A stretch of DNA of 6,668 bases, taken from Candidatus Aerophobota bacterium. Lineage in GTDB: Bacteria > Aerophobota > Aerophobia > Aerophobales > B47-G16. Within the stretch, counting starts at the first letter, position 1. Every line of letters begins with the position of its first letter. The notes below the pieces were generated by a model. That model saw only the letters and a program-made list of their open reading frames with translations, was not told the DNA's origin and made no database searches. The stretch covers positions 1 through 6,668 of the forward strand of contig QMPZ01000090.1 in the NCBI GenBank assembly GCA_003648815.1, read 5' to 3'. Shown here one piece after another: positions 1 to 5,991 of this stretch. Both the position numbers and the translations under genes were made by a program.

Positions 1-218
1 ATCCTAAGTTCACCCAGAAACTGGAGGATGCCCTTATCTTTTTTCTTTTCCAGCAGCTCATAGAAAAAAGATAAGGGCCACTAACAACCTTGAAAGATTC
101 AATGAAGATAAGAAGAAAGAGGATGATAAGGATATTCCCCAATGAGGAAGCCTGTCTTCGTCTTATCTGTGCTCTTTGTATAGAACAAAATGAGGAATGG
201 CGGGCCGGAAGAAGATAA
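1..218 (+). pseudogene. IS256/mutator-family transposase, decayed C-terminal remnant
   Basis: The remnant reads as the C-terminal end of an IS256-type (mutator, DDE) transposase, but only if the frame changes twice. Frame 3 (from base 3) gives KFTQKLEDALIFFLF up to about base 50. Frame 2 (bases 50-106) gives PAAHRKKIRATNNLERFNE. Frame 3 resumes near base 108 with IRRKRMIRIFPNEEACLRL and then NEEW, ending at TAA 216-218. From memory of the family, these match its conserved tail: the IRTTN-LER-N block, the R/K-rich stretch before FPNE-SCLRL, and the final EEW. The two shifts compensate, as expected of a dead gene. Frame 3 stays open after the TAA to a second stop at 294-296, so the original protein may have ended there and the TAA may be a nonsense mutation. 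The N-terminal part lies outside the window. The family call is firm; whether an intact copy exists elsewhere in the genome cannot be seen. Confidence 0.8.
30..78. repeat. Perfect 17-bp inverted repeat inside the transposase remnant
   Basis: Arms at 30-46 (beginning GCCCTTATC) and 62-78 (ending GATAAGGGC) are exact reverse complements, separated by a 15-base loop. No T-run follows on either strand, so it does not look like a rho-independent terminator. Both arms fall in recognisable transposase coding sequence (the ALIFF segment and the RKKIRA segment). The first frame shift of the remnant lies at about 46-50, right beside the left arm. This is not the usual place for an IS terminal repeat. 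Confidence 0.75.
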
Positions 219-412
219 CAGAGATGTGAGCCTCTTTATGAGGGAGAAAATGAAGTCCTTAAGGTTGAGCCGGAAAAGGGGGTGGTAACAGTCTAAATTT
301 TCTAAAGAAAGAGACTTTAAGGTTAAAAAAGGTACTTTTAAGGCTCACAGAGGGGTATTTTGGTGTAAGGGCAGAGCTATAGCTAAAAGGTTTTTTGAAA
401 GAGCAAAGGTAA

Positions 413-442
413 TGAGGAGAACTTGTTCAACTTTTCTCCTCA
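413..442 (+). other. Stem-loop upstream of the GH31 gene
   Basis: TGAGGAGAA (413-421) and TTCTCCTCA (434-442) form a perfect 9-bp stem with a 12-base loop. The stem can extend by three more pairs past one bulged G. It is followed by a moderately T-rich stretch (444-453), but not by a clean T-run. It could be a weak terminator for anything transcribed from upstream, or an operator or leader structure for the GH31 gene, which begins about 70 bases downstream. The structure is plain; its role is not known. Confidence 0.35.
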
Positions 443-450
443 GTTATATT
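423..450 (+). promoter_or_regulatory. Weak sigma-70-type promoter candidate for the GH31 operon
   Basis: TTGTTC (423-428) and TATATT (445-450) are separated by 16 bases. The -10 matches the consensus at five of six positions, the -35 at only three. Transcription would begin near 457, leaving a leader of roughly 55 bases before the ATG at 511. The element overlaps the 413-442 stem-loop, which would place that inverted repeat where a repressor could act. A TTGACA at 489-494 is too close to the start codon to serve this gene. Confidence 0.25.
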
Positions 451-510
451 TTCCTTATCCTGGAGGAAATTTACAGAAAATTTTGGACTTGACAAAAAAA
501 GGAGATTTAG

Positions 511-2565
511 ATGTCTACTCGACAAACAAAAATATTAAACTGGTCTAAAAAAGCACCGGGAATCTGGAGCAGTATCATTGGTAGCCCCGAAGCCTTTACA
601 CCTTTCTCAGCTATAAATGTGAAACCAGCTCTTCAGGCACTAAAGAAACGAGAAAATACACCATTTCCTTTTAATCCGGACTCTATCAAGGTTGATATTA
701 TTTCTTCTAGGATAATTATACGTCTGCCTTTAAAGGAGGATGAAAAAATCTTTGGTTTTGGACTTCAATTTATGAGAATTAACCACCGAGGTAGAACTAG
801 ATATTTACGTGTAAATAGCGACCCAAAGATAGATACAGGTGAAACCCATGCTCCTGTGCCATTTTATGTGTCAAGTCGAAACTATGGAGTACTTATAAAC
901 ACTTCAAGGATTGTCACAATCTATTGCGGGTCCTGTGTTCGTAAGGACAGTAAGTATTCATCTATTATTAGGGACCGTAACACAGATCCTCTATGGATGG
1001 CAACACCTATATCAGATTCAGTAGAGATAATGATTCCCGGAAACGGTGTTGAGATATTTATTTTCAGTGGCAATACTGTTCTGGATGTGGTGGAACGCTA
1101 CAATCTGTATTGCGGTGGTGGAGCTTTACCTCCACGCTGGGGATTAGGTTTCTGGTATCGTATGCCTACAAATTTCAATGCCGAACAGATAATTAGAGAA
1201 GCCGAGGAGTTGCGGAAGCGGGATTTTCCTTGTGATGTGATCGGCTTGGAACCTGGTTGGCACAGTAAAAGTTATCCTACCTCATACGAATGGTCTAAAG
1301 AACGATTTCCTCAACCTGCAGAATTCATTGACAAGCTAAGATCAAAAGGATTCAGGGTTAACCTTTGGGAAAACCCTTATGTTTCCCCTTCTTCTAAAAT
1401 ATACCCTAAATTAAAGCCTTTATCCGGGTCCCATACTGTTTGGGGAGGTATTGTTCCGGATTATTCATTGCCTGAAGCTCGAGAAATACTTAAAGCCCAG
1501 CATACCAGGGAGCATATTTCCCTTGGAGTATCAGGCTATAAATTAGATGAATGCGATGGAAGTGAGCTGACAGATAATTCTTGGATTTTCCCCGCTCATG
1601 CAACATTCCCATCTGGTCACGATGGAGAACAGATGCGCCAGGTCTACGGTCTAATCTTGCAAAAGATGATAACAGATATATTTCATGAACGTAACATAAG
1701 GACATATGGATTAGTACGAGCGTCCACAGCAGGTGCATCATCTTTACCTTATGTGCTCTACTCAGATCTATATGATCATCGCCAGTTTGTTCGTGCATTA
1801 TGCAATTCTAGTTTTAGTGGTTTATTATGGACACCAGAAGTCCGCGAGGCAAAAAGTTCGGAAGAATGGGTCCGCCGAATACAGGTAGCCTGCTTTTCAC
1901 CGTTGGCCATGCTCAATGCTTGGAGTAGTCAGATGAAACCATGGTCATTTCCTGAGGTAGAACCGATTGTTCGCAAGTATATAAAGCTCAGAATGCAGCT
2001 CATACCATATTTTTATTCTGCATTTGCACGCTACCACTTTGATGGAACACCTCCTTTTAGAGCTATGGCGCTTGAGGACGATTTAAGTAAGACGGATGCT
2101 GCTGAGATAGATGATCAGTACATGGCGGGAGATTCGATACTCGTGGCGCCCTTATTTGGCAGCGAGAGAGCCCGAGAGGTCTTTTTGCCGGAAGGCATCT
2201 GGTACGATTTTGAGACAGGTGAACGGTTTAGAGGTGGTCAAGTGATCCAGGTGTCCGCGGGATTGGAAAAAATCCCCCTTTTTGTTCGCAATGGCGGTAT
2301 TATTCCCATGATGCCTGCTCTTTCTCACGTCCCACAGACAGGTGAACCAGTACCTCTGGAGATTCGCCACTACGGCACTGTCTCTGGGAATTTTAAATTA
2401 TTTGATGATGATGGTGAATCATATGCATATGAAAAAGGTTTTTATCGATGGAGAATCCTCGAAGTAAAAGTCTTACCTGATGGTAAAAAGCAAGGAAGTA
2501 TTTCAAAAGTAGAGGATGGTTGGAACTCCTCGTATGGCAGGATTACCTGGAAATTTATAGAGTAA
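511..2565 (+). CDS. Glycoside hydrolase family 31 enzyme (alpha-glycosidase, substrate unknown)
   Basis: Retaining alpha-glycosidase of family GH31, 684 residues, within the family's normal size. Order of domains: N-terminal galactose-mutarotase-like beta-sandwich (about 1-200), TIM barrel from PPRWGLGFWY (207-216) to about 510, then C-terminal beta-domains including VAPLF and the FDDDGESY segment (631-638). The probable nucleophile is D346 in GYKLDECDG, matching the family's G-K-D-E block. The probable acid/base is D419 in VLYSD, after R403 and AGASSLPY. Several surroundings are unusual: EPGW (247-250) stands where many members have a DxDYM-type motif, WTPEVR (440-445) replaces the usual FWSHDIGG-type segment, and LNAWSSQMKPW (468-478) lacks the conserved substrate-binding His. 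The substrate should therefore not be assumed to be alpha-glucoside or alpha-xyloside. No signal peptide is visible. The ATG follows GGAG (501-504) at good spacing. No clear terminator separates it from the next gene, so the two probably share a transcript. Confidence 0.9.
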   Translation: MSTRQTKILNWSKKAPGIWSSIIGSPEAFTPFSAINVKPALQALKKRENTPFPFNPDSIKVDIISSRIIIRLPLKEDEKIFGFGLQFMRINHRGRTRYLRVNSDPKIDTGETHAPVPFYVSSRNYGVLINTSRIVTIYCGSCVRKDSKYSSIIRDRNTDPLWMATPISDSVEIMIPGNGVEIFIFSGNTVLDVVERYNLYCGGGALPPRWGLGFWYRMPTNFNAEQIIREAEELRKRDFPCDVIGLEPGWHSKSYPTSYEWSKERFPQPAEFIDKLRSKGFRVNLWENPYVSPSSKIYPKLKPLSGSHTVWGGIVPDYSLPEAREILKAQHTREHISLGVSGYKLDECDGSELTDNSWIFPAHATFPSGHDGEQMRQVYGLILQKMITDIFHERNIRTYGLVRASTAGASSLPYVLYSDLYDHRQFVRALCNSSFSGLLWTPEVREAKSSEEWVRRIQVACFSPLAMLNAWSSQMKPWSFPEVEPIVRKYIKLRMQLIPYFYSAFARYHFDGTPPFRAMALEDDLSKTDAAEIDDQYMAGDSILVAPLFGSERAREVFLPEGIWYDFETGERFRGGQVIQVSAGLEKIPLFVRNGGIIPMMPALSHVPQTGEPVPLEIRHYGTVSGNFKLFDDDGESYAYEKGFYRWRILEVKVLPDGKKQGSISKVEDGWNSSYGRITWKFIE

Positions 2566-2636
2566 ATATCCCCGCAGCAAGTTGAAGGTATTCTGATTAT
2601 AAGTCAAATGCACATTTACTACGGTGAATATATCCC

Positions 2637-2642
2637 AGGAGG
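2637..2642 (+). promoter_or_regulatory. Ribosome-binding site AGGAGG fixing the start of the second hydrolase gene
   Basis: A full AGGAGG lies five bases before ATG 2648 and two bases before ATG 2645. The frame is open upstream to a GTG at 2624, but using that GTG would place the Shine-Dalgarno sequence inside the coding region. ATG 2648 is therefore preferred, with 2645 a near alternative that adds one methionine. Confidence 0.75.
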
Positions 2643-2647
2643 TTATG

Positions 2648-4807
2648 ATGGACAATCAAAACGATAGAAAGTATATGATTAGCTCGGGCGATATTTCGTT
2701 AGAGCTTTCTATGGATGGTGAAATTACAAGTGTGACTCTAAAGGATAAAAAGATCAAGAGAAATCTTTCTGGGAGCACCAACCTCGCTGGATGTAATCCC
2801 CAAGGCAAGATTGTTAGCAAGAAGTTGGAAGCGGGAGGGGTCGAATTTACAAAGAATCTTGTAGATAAGAGGAATTGCAGACAATGTACACTTATCGAAC
2901 GATTTATACCTGCTGAAGATAGTTTGCGATGGGAGGTAGAAATTTGGGGACAGGGAGAAACATGGAGTACTCCCATTGAAACTCAGCTAAATTATCCTCA
3001 TACGGAAAGTGCTAAATTCTGGACAGCATGGGCAGATGCCCGACATGGCAAGATCGCCCTGATGAGTAATACTGAGCAGATTGCTCAAGGAATACTACCA
3101 GCTGTTGCTAATGGCTCTAATTGGAACTGGAGCGATCCCCTCATTCCAGTTCCTTTTAGCAACATGAAATTGTGGTATGGTGCACCACACTATGATTATA
3201 ATAATCCTCGCATTGGTTATTGTCCGGTTCAAACAGATGTGTTCTGTATACCTATTGCAACTATCATTGAAGAGAAAGAGGATATAGGCTTTAGTCTAGT
3301 ATTATCACTCGAGGACACTTTGTTAGATGTGACGCTGGAGACAAGCGAAGAAGGAAAAATTGTCTTTTCCCGACTGTTTCATCGCATTTCAAACAATAAG
3401 CCTACATGTTTTTCTATGGACTTGGTCAAACATAAGGGTGACTGGCGAGATGGATTGGGATGGATGAGTCAGCATTACAGTACATTCTTTAATCCACCAA
3501 ACCCTAAAACGTATGAGATTGCGGGTACGGGGGCGTATTCTATATACGAAGGCGATTTTGATGTAACAAAAATGAAAAGGATGAGTTTTAGGGTCAATTG
3601 GAAAGCTAGCTTCGACTTTCCCTATATGGGTATGTTTCTGCCACCGGTTGAGGATAATAAGAAATGGACAAGCTTTGGTGGTAGAAAAACATCTATTGCT
3701 CAGATGAGATTTTATTCTCATAAAATGCGCAAAATGGGCTTTCATGTATTAAACTACTTTAATGTGGCAGAGTTTGGAACGAATGTTAAATACCCTGCTC
3801 CTCGTAGAAAAACAAGAAAGGAATCTGATCTCTGGCAAAATTGCAATGATTTCCTGTATACTAAACTGGCAGATGCGATTCTTTACGTCCCCAAAGATGC
3901 GAAGTCTGTAGACACAATCTACGGTCGACTGTCACCAAATAAACCTTACTACTCGTGGGAAAATTCCATCGTTCTGGATCCTGGTGAACCAGTCTGGCAA
4001 GAGTTTTTAATAGATCAAGTTAAGAGACATATCTGCAAAATTCCGGATTCAGCAGGAATCTGTATTGACCGGATGGACTGGCTTCGACTTTATAATGACC
4101 GCCGTGATGATGGTGTGAGTTGGTTTGGAGATAAGCCAACTCGATCTCTGCTTATATCATGGCAGGATCTTATGAACAAAATTGGACCTCTCATGCATAA
4201 GGCAGATAAGGTTATCTATTGTAATAATCATACAAAACGGATTGAACTATTACGTCAGATAGATGGACTATTTGATGAATTCGCATATGCTGGAGCTTCT
4301 ATGAACACAAGTGCTCTTTTAGGAGTTTACAAACCTGTTTTGGGATGGGTTCGCTGGAAAGAGGATTTCCAGCCAAATCCGGATTTATTTTTCCAAAAAT
4401 GTCTATATCTGGGTATCTATCCTATGGCACCATTTCCTGGTAATGATCACTCCATTCTTCCCAACAAGTCAATTGAAAAATATTATCTGGATTATGGCCC
4501 ACTTTTGAATGCTATGCGAGGTAAAAAATGGGTTCTGCGCCCCCATGTAATCGAAGTTAAAGATCATCTTGCCAAAGCTAATATATTCAAGGTTCCTGGC
4601 GGATTTATAATACCAGTGGTGTTTGGAGGCGAAGTTTCCAGGGCAAAAGTTATTATACGAAACTTACCGGATACTATCGAATCGAAGATTGAAGCAATAC
4701 ATCCGGGCAGTGAGAAATGGATATCTGTGAATGCATGCAGGACGGATAAATCTATAGAAATAGATGTTCCACTTCAACGAGGTTGTGCTATGGTACGGAT
4801 AAGGTAA
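2648..4807 (+). CDS. Putative TIM-barrel glycoside hydrolase of unassigned family
   Basis: A 719-residue protein I cannot place in a named CAZy family. The layout resembles glycoside hydrolases built from a beta-sandwich, a TIM barrel and a small beta-domain. Residues 1 to about 285 are beta-rich, with many aromatic residues (ETQLNYP, FWTAWAD, NWNWSDP, WYGAPHYDYNNP) that could bind sugar. About 315-625 reads as a barrel, with strand-like segments MGFHVLNYFNVAEFG (363-377), GICIDRMDW (470-478), KVIYCNNH (521-528) and GLFDEF (540-545). The last 90 residues form a beta-domain. D474 (or D477) and D543/E544 sit at strand ends and are candidate catalytic acids; that is inference. PFPGNDHSI (595-603) and DYGPLLNAMRGKKWVLRPH (615-633) look like conserved loops. 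No signal peptide is visible. It follows the GH31 gene by 82 bases with no obvious terminator, which supports a joint role in breaking down one glycan. A non-hydrolytic carbohydrate-active enzyme is possible. Confidence 0.6.
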   Translation: MDNQNDRKYMISSGDISLELSMDGEITSVTLKDKKIKRNLSGSTNLAGCNPQGKIVSKKLEAGGVEFTKNLVDKRNCRQCTLIERFIPAEDSLRWEVEIWGQGETWSTPIETQLNYPHTESAKFWTAWADARHGKIALMSNTEQIAQGILPAVANGSNWNWSDPLIPVPFSNMKLWYGAPHYDYNNPRIGYCPVQTDVFCIPIATIIEEKEDIGFSLVLSLEDTLLDVTLETSEEGKIVFSRLFHRISNNKPTCFSMDLVKHKGDWRDGLGWMSQHYSTFFNPPNPKTYEIAGTGAYSIYEGDFDVTKMKRMSFRVNWKASFDFPYMGMFLPPVEDNKKWTSFGGRKTSIAQMRFYSHKMRKMGFHVLNYFNVAEFGTNVKYPAPRRKTRKESDLWQNCNDFLYTKLADAILYVPKDAKSVDTIYGRLSPNKPYYSWENSIVLDPGEPVWQEFLIDQVKRHICKIPDSAGICIDRMDWLRLYNDRRDDGVSWFGDKPTRSLLISWQDLMNKIGPLMHKADKVIYCNNHTKRIELLRQIDGLFDEFAYAGASMNTSALLGVYKPVLGWVRWKEDFQPNPDLFFQKCLYLGIYPMAPFPGNDHSILPNKSIEKYYLDYGPLLNAMRGKKWVLRPHVIEVKDHLAKANIFKVPGGFIIPVVFGGEVSRAKVIIRNLPDTIESKIEAIHPGSEKWISVNACRTDKSIEIDVPLQRGCAMVRIR

Positions 4808-4918
4808 TTTAAGTTTTTGCTCTTTCTCGCAAGTTTTTGAGAGATAAGTTATGTTTTTCGTAAAGCTTTGATATTCCTTAGATCTCAGATTAATAAAAAG
4901 TAGTGAACATAAAGCTAG
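4808..4918. other. AT-rich spacer after the hydrolase pair
   Basis: Strongly AT-rich, with no coding signal. AAGTTTTTG occurs twice (4811-4819 and 4831-4839), exactly 20 bases apart, about two helical turns. No hairpin with a T-run was found, so the terminator of the hydrolase transcript is not evident. A poor promoter candidate for the flavin reductase is TTGATA (4868-4873) with TAATAA (4891-4896) 17 bases on. The -10 match is too weak to rely on. Confidence 0.35.
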
Positions 4919-5073
4919 GAGGATGCGAAAGAGATCTTTCAAAAGGGATGGTTTATAGAAAAAAGAAAGGCGTTGATTTTATGTGAACTCATGCCGGAGG
5001 CCTTGAGAGAACCGATGAGATAAGAATAGCATCGATGCAGGAGATAATCTCGAGCGCAGCAGGAGGTGCATTA
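4919..5073 (+). pseudogene. Probable decayed coding sequence upstream of the flavin reductase
   Basis: Two overlapping open frames read like protein. From 4919 one frame gives EDAKEIFQKGWFIEKRKALI and continues LCELMPEALREPMR to TAA at 5018-5020. From 4987 another frame gives THAGGLERTDEIRIASMQEI, then ISSAAGGAL, and runs without a stop into the flavin reductase ATG at 5074. A single frame change near 4985-5005 would join them into one plausible protein segment. I do not recognise the family. There is no good start codon with a ribosome-binding site, and AGGAGG at 4917-4922 directly abuts an ATG in another frame. A remnant of an inserted or deleted gene is the likeliest reading; chance open frames in a short stretch are the alternative. 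Confidence 0.3.
5061..5066 (+). promoter_or_regulatory. Ribosome-binding site AGGAGG fixing the flavin reductase start
   Basis: AGGAGG lies seven bases before ATG 5074, an ideal spacing. An in-frame ATG at 5035 would add 13 residues (MQEIISSAAGGAL) and would put this site inside the gene. The protein beginning at 5074 (MAKRKVNLSIHYLG) also matches where flavin reductase-like proteins normally begin, so the shorter form is preferred. Confidence 0.8.
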
Positions 5074-5631
5074 ATGGCAAAAAGAAAGGTAAATCTTAGC
5101 ATTCATTATCTTGGAGTAAGTCCGGTAGCTTTGGTAAGCTGCATAGATAAACAGGGAAAACCAAATATAATTACCATTGGAGCGATCGGCTTTGCATGTC
5201 CGAAGCCCCCCATCCTGGGAATGGCCATTACTCCAAGAAGATATTCTCATCACTTGATAAAGGAGTCAGGCGAATTTGTGGTGAACATTCCCTCGGCAGA
5301 CCAAGTAAATTTGGCCAGATATTGTGGTTCTACATCGGGAAGAGATGCTGACAAGTTTAAAGGTGCTAAGTTAACCCCTGAGCCCTCTTCCCGGCTGAAA
5401 ACTCCTTTAATAAAAGAATGTCCCATCAACATAGAATGCAAAGTTCGGAATATAGTTCATCTGGGCAGCCACGATTACTTCTTCGGAGAAATAATAGCGG
5501 TTCATGTGGAAGAAGGTATAATGGACAAAGAAGGCAATATTGATCCCAAAAAGTTAAATCCCCTCATTGCCTTCTGGCCAGGAAAAAGCGAAGAGCTTTA
5601 TTGGAGCCTGGGGGAAGGAGCGATTCGATAA
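5074..5631 (+). CDS. Flavin reductase-like protein (FMN-binding split barrel)
   Basis: A 185-residue protein of the flavin reductase-like FMN-binding split-barrel family, of typical length for its short members. Visible landmarks are PVALVSCIDKQGKPNIITIG (17-36), the core strand and loop that hold FMN; CPKPPILGMAI (42-52); the R-YSH segment (56-59); GEFVVNIP (66-73); CGSTSGRDADKF (84-95), the conserved Cys-Gly and SGRD-DKF region; and the late strand HDYFFGEIIAVHVE (133-146). Members reduce flavin with NAD(P)H or act as small redox flavoproteins. The exact partner cannot be told. In anaerobes such genes are common and often unlinked to an oxygenase; none is present here. It is separated from the hydrolases by 266 bases, so it is probably transcribed independently. 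No terminator was found after its TAA. Confidence 0.88.
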   Translation: MAKRKVNLSIHYLGVSPVALVSCIDKQGKPNIITIGAIGFACPKPPILGMAITPRRYSHHLIKESGEFVVNIPSADQVNLARYCGSTSGRDADKFKGAKLTPEPSSRLKTPLIKECPINIECKVRNIVHLGSHDYFFGEIIAVHVEEGIMDKEGNIDPKKLNPLIAFWPGKSEELYWSLGEGAIR

Positions 5632-5930
5632 ATCTTCTGTGCTGATTATCTTAGGCAAAACTGACCTTCACGTGAGCAGCAAAAAATAAAAGGAGAAGTC
5701 TTCAAATTGCTCAAGCCCGTAACCTCAAGGCTGGGAATTAGGCTAAGAAATGTCAAAAGATTGCCAGCATTGGAGAAGGTCAAAGCTAGCATATTTGACT
5801 CCCTTGAAAAAATGTTAAGAGAGAAATAAAGAACTCAAGTTTCCTGCGCCTCAAAAGAGCTTTCCCGAAGGGATACCCAAAGCCTCACCATAGCAAAATA
5901 GAGATAAACTGCCCAACTGCGGGGATTAAT
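5632..5930. other. Intergenic region between flavin reductase and aldo/keto reductase
   Basis: Apart from the short open frame at 5665-5829, nothing definite is visible. A small hairpin, TCCC-GAA-GGGA, occurs around 5863-5873 but is only four base pairs long and has no T-run. The stretch 5830-5930 shows no coding pattern and ends just before the consensus promoter of the next gene. Confidence 0.4.
5707..5829 (+). CDS. Possible 40-residue protein or 3' remnant of a lost gene
   Basis: The frame is open from 5665 to TAA 5827-5829. A TTG at 5707 follows AGGAG (5691-5695) by 11 bases, which is rather long, and would give a 40-residue basic peptide: LKPVTSRLGIRLRNVKRLP, then ALEKVKASIFDSLEKMLREK. 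The second half would form a regular amphipathic helix, which gives it a coding look. There is no ATG or GTG start. I do not recognise it. It may be the C-terminal end of a gene removed by deletion, a true small protein, or chance. As with the stretch before the flavin reductase, it suggests that this locus has lost genes. Confidence 0.25.
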   Translation: MLKPVTSRLGIRLRNVKRLPALEKVKASIFDSLEKMLREK

Positions 5931-5958
5931 TTGACAGAGCATTCCTTGCCGTTATAAT
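5931..5958 (+). promoter_or_regulatory. Consensus sigma-70 promoter of the aldo/keto reductase gene
   Basis: TTGACA (5931-5936) and TATAAT (5953-5958) are both perfect matches to the housekeeping sigma consensus, separated by 16 bases (17 is optimal). Transcription would start near 5965, giving a very short leader of about 27 bases before ATG 5992. The gene is therefore probably expressed on its own, strongly and constitutively, unless a repressor acts here. Confidence 0.8.
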
Positions 5959-5980
5959 TGATAAAAAAATTGATAAAAAA
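5957..5980 (+). repeat. Perfect 12-bp tandem duplication between -10 box and ribosome-binding site
   Basis: ATTGATAAAAAA occurs twice in direct contact (5957-5968 and 5969-5980). The first copy starts on the last two bases of the -10 box and the second ends directly before GGAG (5981-5984). The duplication thus makes up the transcription start region and almost the whole leader. Slippage on the A-runs is a simple origin. A change in copy number would move the promoter relative to the ribosome-binding site. Confidence 0.85.
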
Positions 5981-5991
5981 GGAGATGAATA

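Larger units (their letters stand above)
219..510. other. Intergenic region upstream of the GH31 gene, no convincing gene
   Basis: No gene can be supported in these 292 bases. Frame 3 is open from 219 to 296 and may be the extended tail of the decayed transposase. Frame 1 is open from 289 to 492, but it has no good start with a ribosome-binding site and its translation is unfamiliar. Three related short motifs occur at 258-266 (CTTAAGGTT), 316-324 (TTTAAGGTT) and 337-345 (TTTAAGGCT), irregularly spaced. A stem-loop (413-442) and a weak promoter candidate (423-450) near the 3' end could belong to the GH31 transcription unit. Confidence 0.5.

Noticed and set aside
30..78. Inverted repeat as a rho-independent terminator
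   Set aside because: No T-run follows on either strand, the loop is 15 bases, and both arms correspond to transposase codons.
412..492. 26-residue hydrophobic peptide starting at ATG 412
   Set aside because: The AAAGG before it is only two bases from the ATG, the translation is unfamiliar, and it overlaps the 413-442 stem-loop. A leader peptide cannot be excluded but is not supported.
489..494. TTGACA as a -35 box for the GH31 gene
   Set aside because: It lies 16 bases before the start codon, with the ribosome-binding site directly after it. A promoter using it would initiate inside the gene.
1490..1798. 102-codon open frame on the minus strand within the GH31 gene
   Set aside because: It lies wholly inside a well-supported gene on the other strand, and its translation is featureless. 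The same holds for the other minus-strand frames at 2152-2370, 2656-2976, 3389-3745, 4664-4942, 5071-5253 and 5250-5441.
2624..2647. Upstream GTG start for the second hydrolase gene
   Set aside because: The AGGAGG at 2637-2642 would then lie inside the coding sequence, and no ribosome-binding site precedes the GTG. ATG 2648 is better placed.
4811..4839. AAGTTTTTG direct repeats 20 bases apart, as an operator or CRISPR-like repeat
   Set aside because: There are only two short, low-complexity copies in an AT-rich spacer, so chance is a fair explanation. There is no array.
4921..4957. Eleven-residue frame starting at ATG 4923 directly after AGGAGG
   Set aside because: There is no spacing between the Shine-Dalgarno sequence and the ATG, and the peptide is too short and basic to support as a gene.
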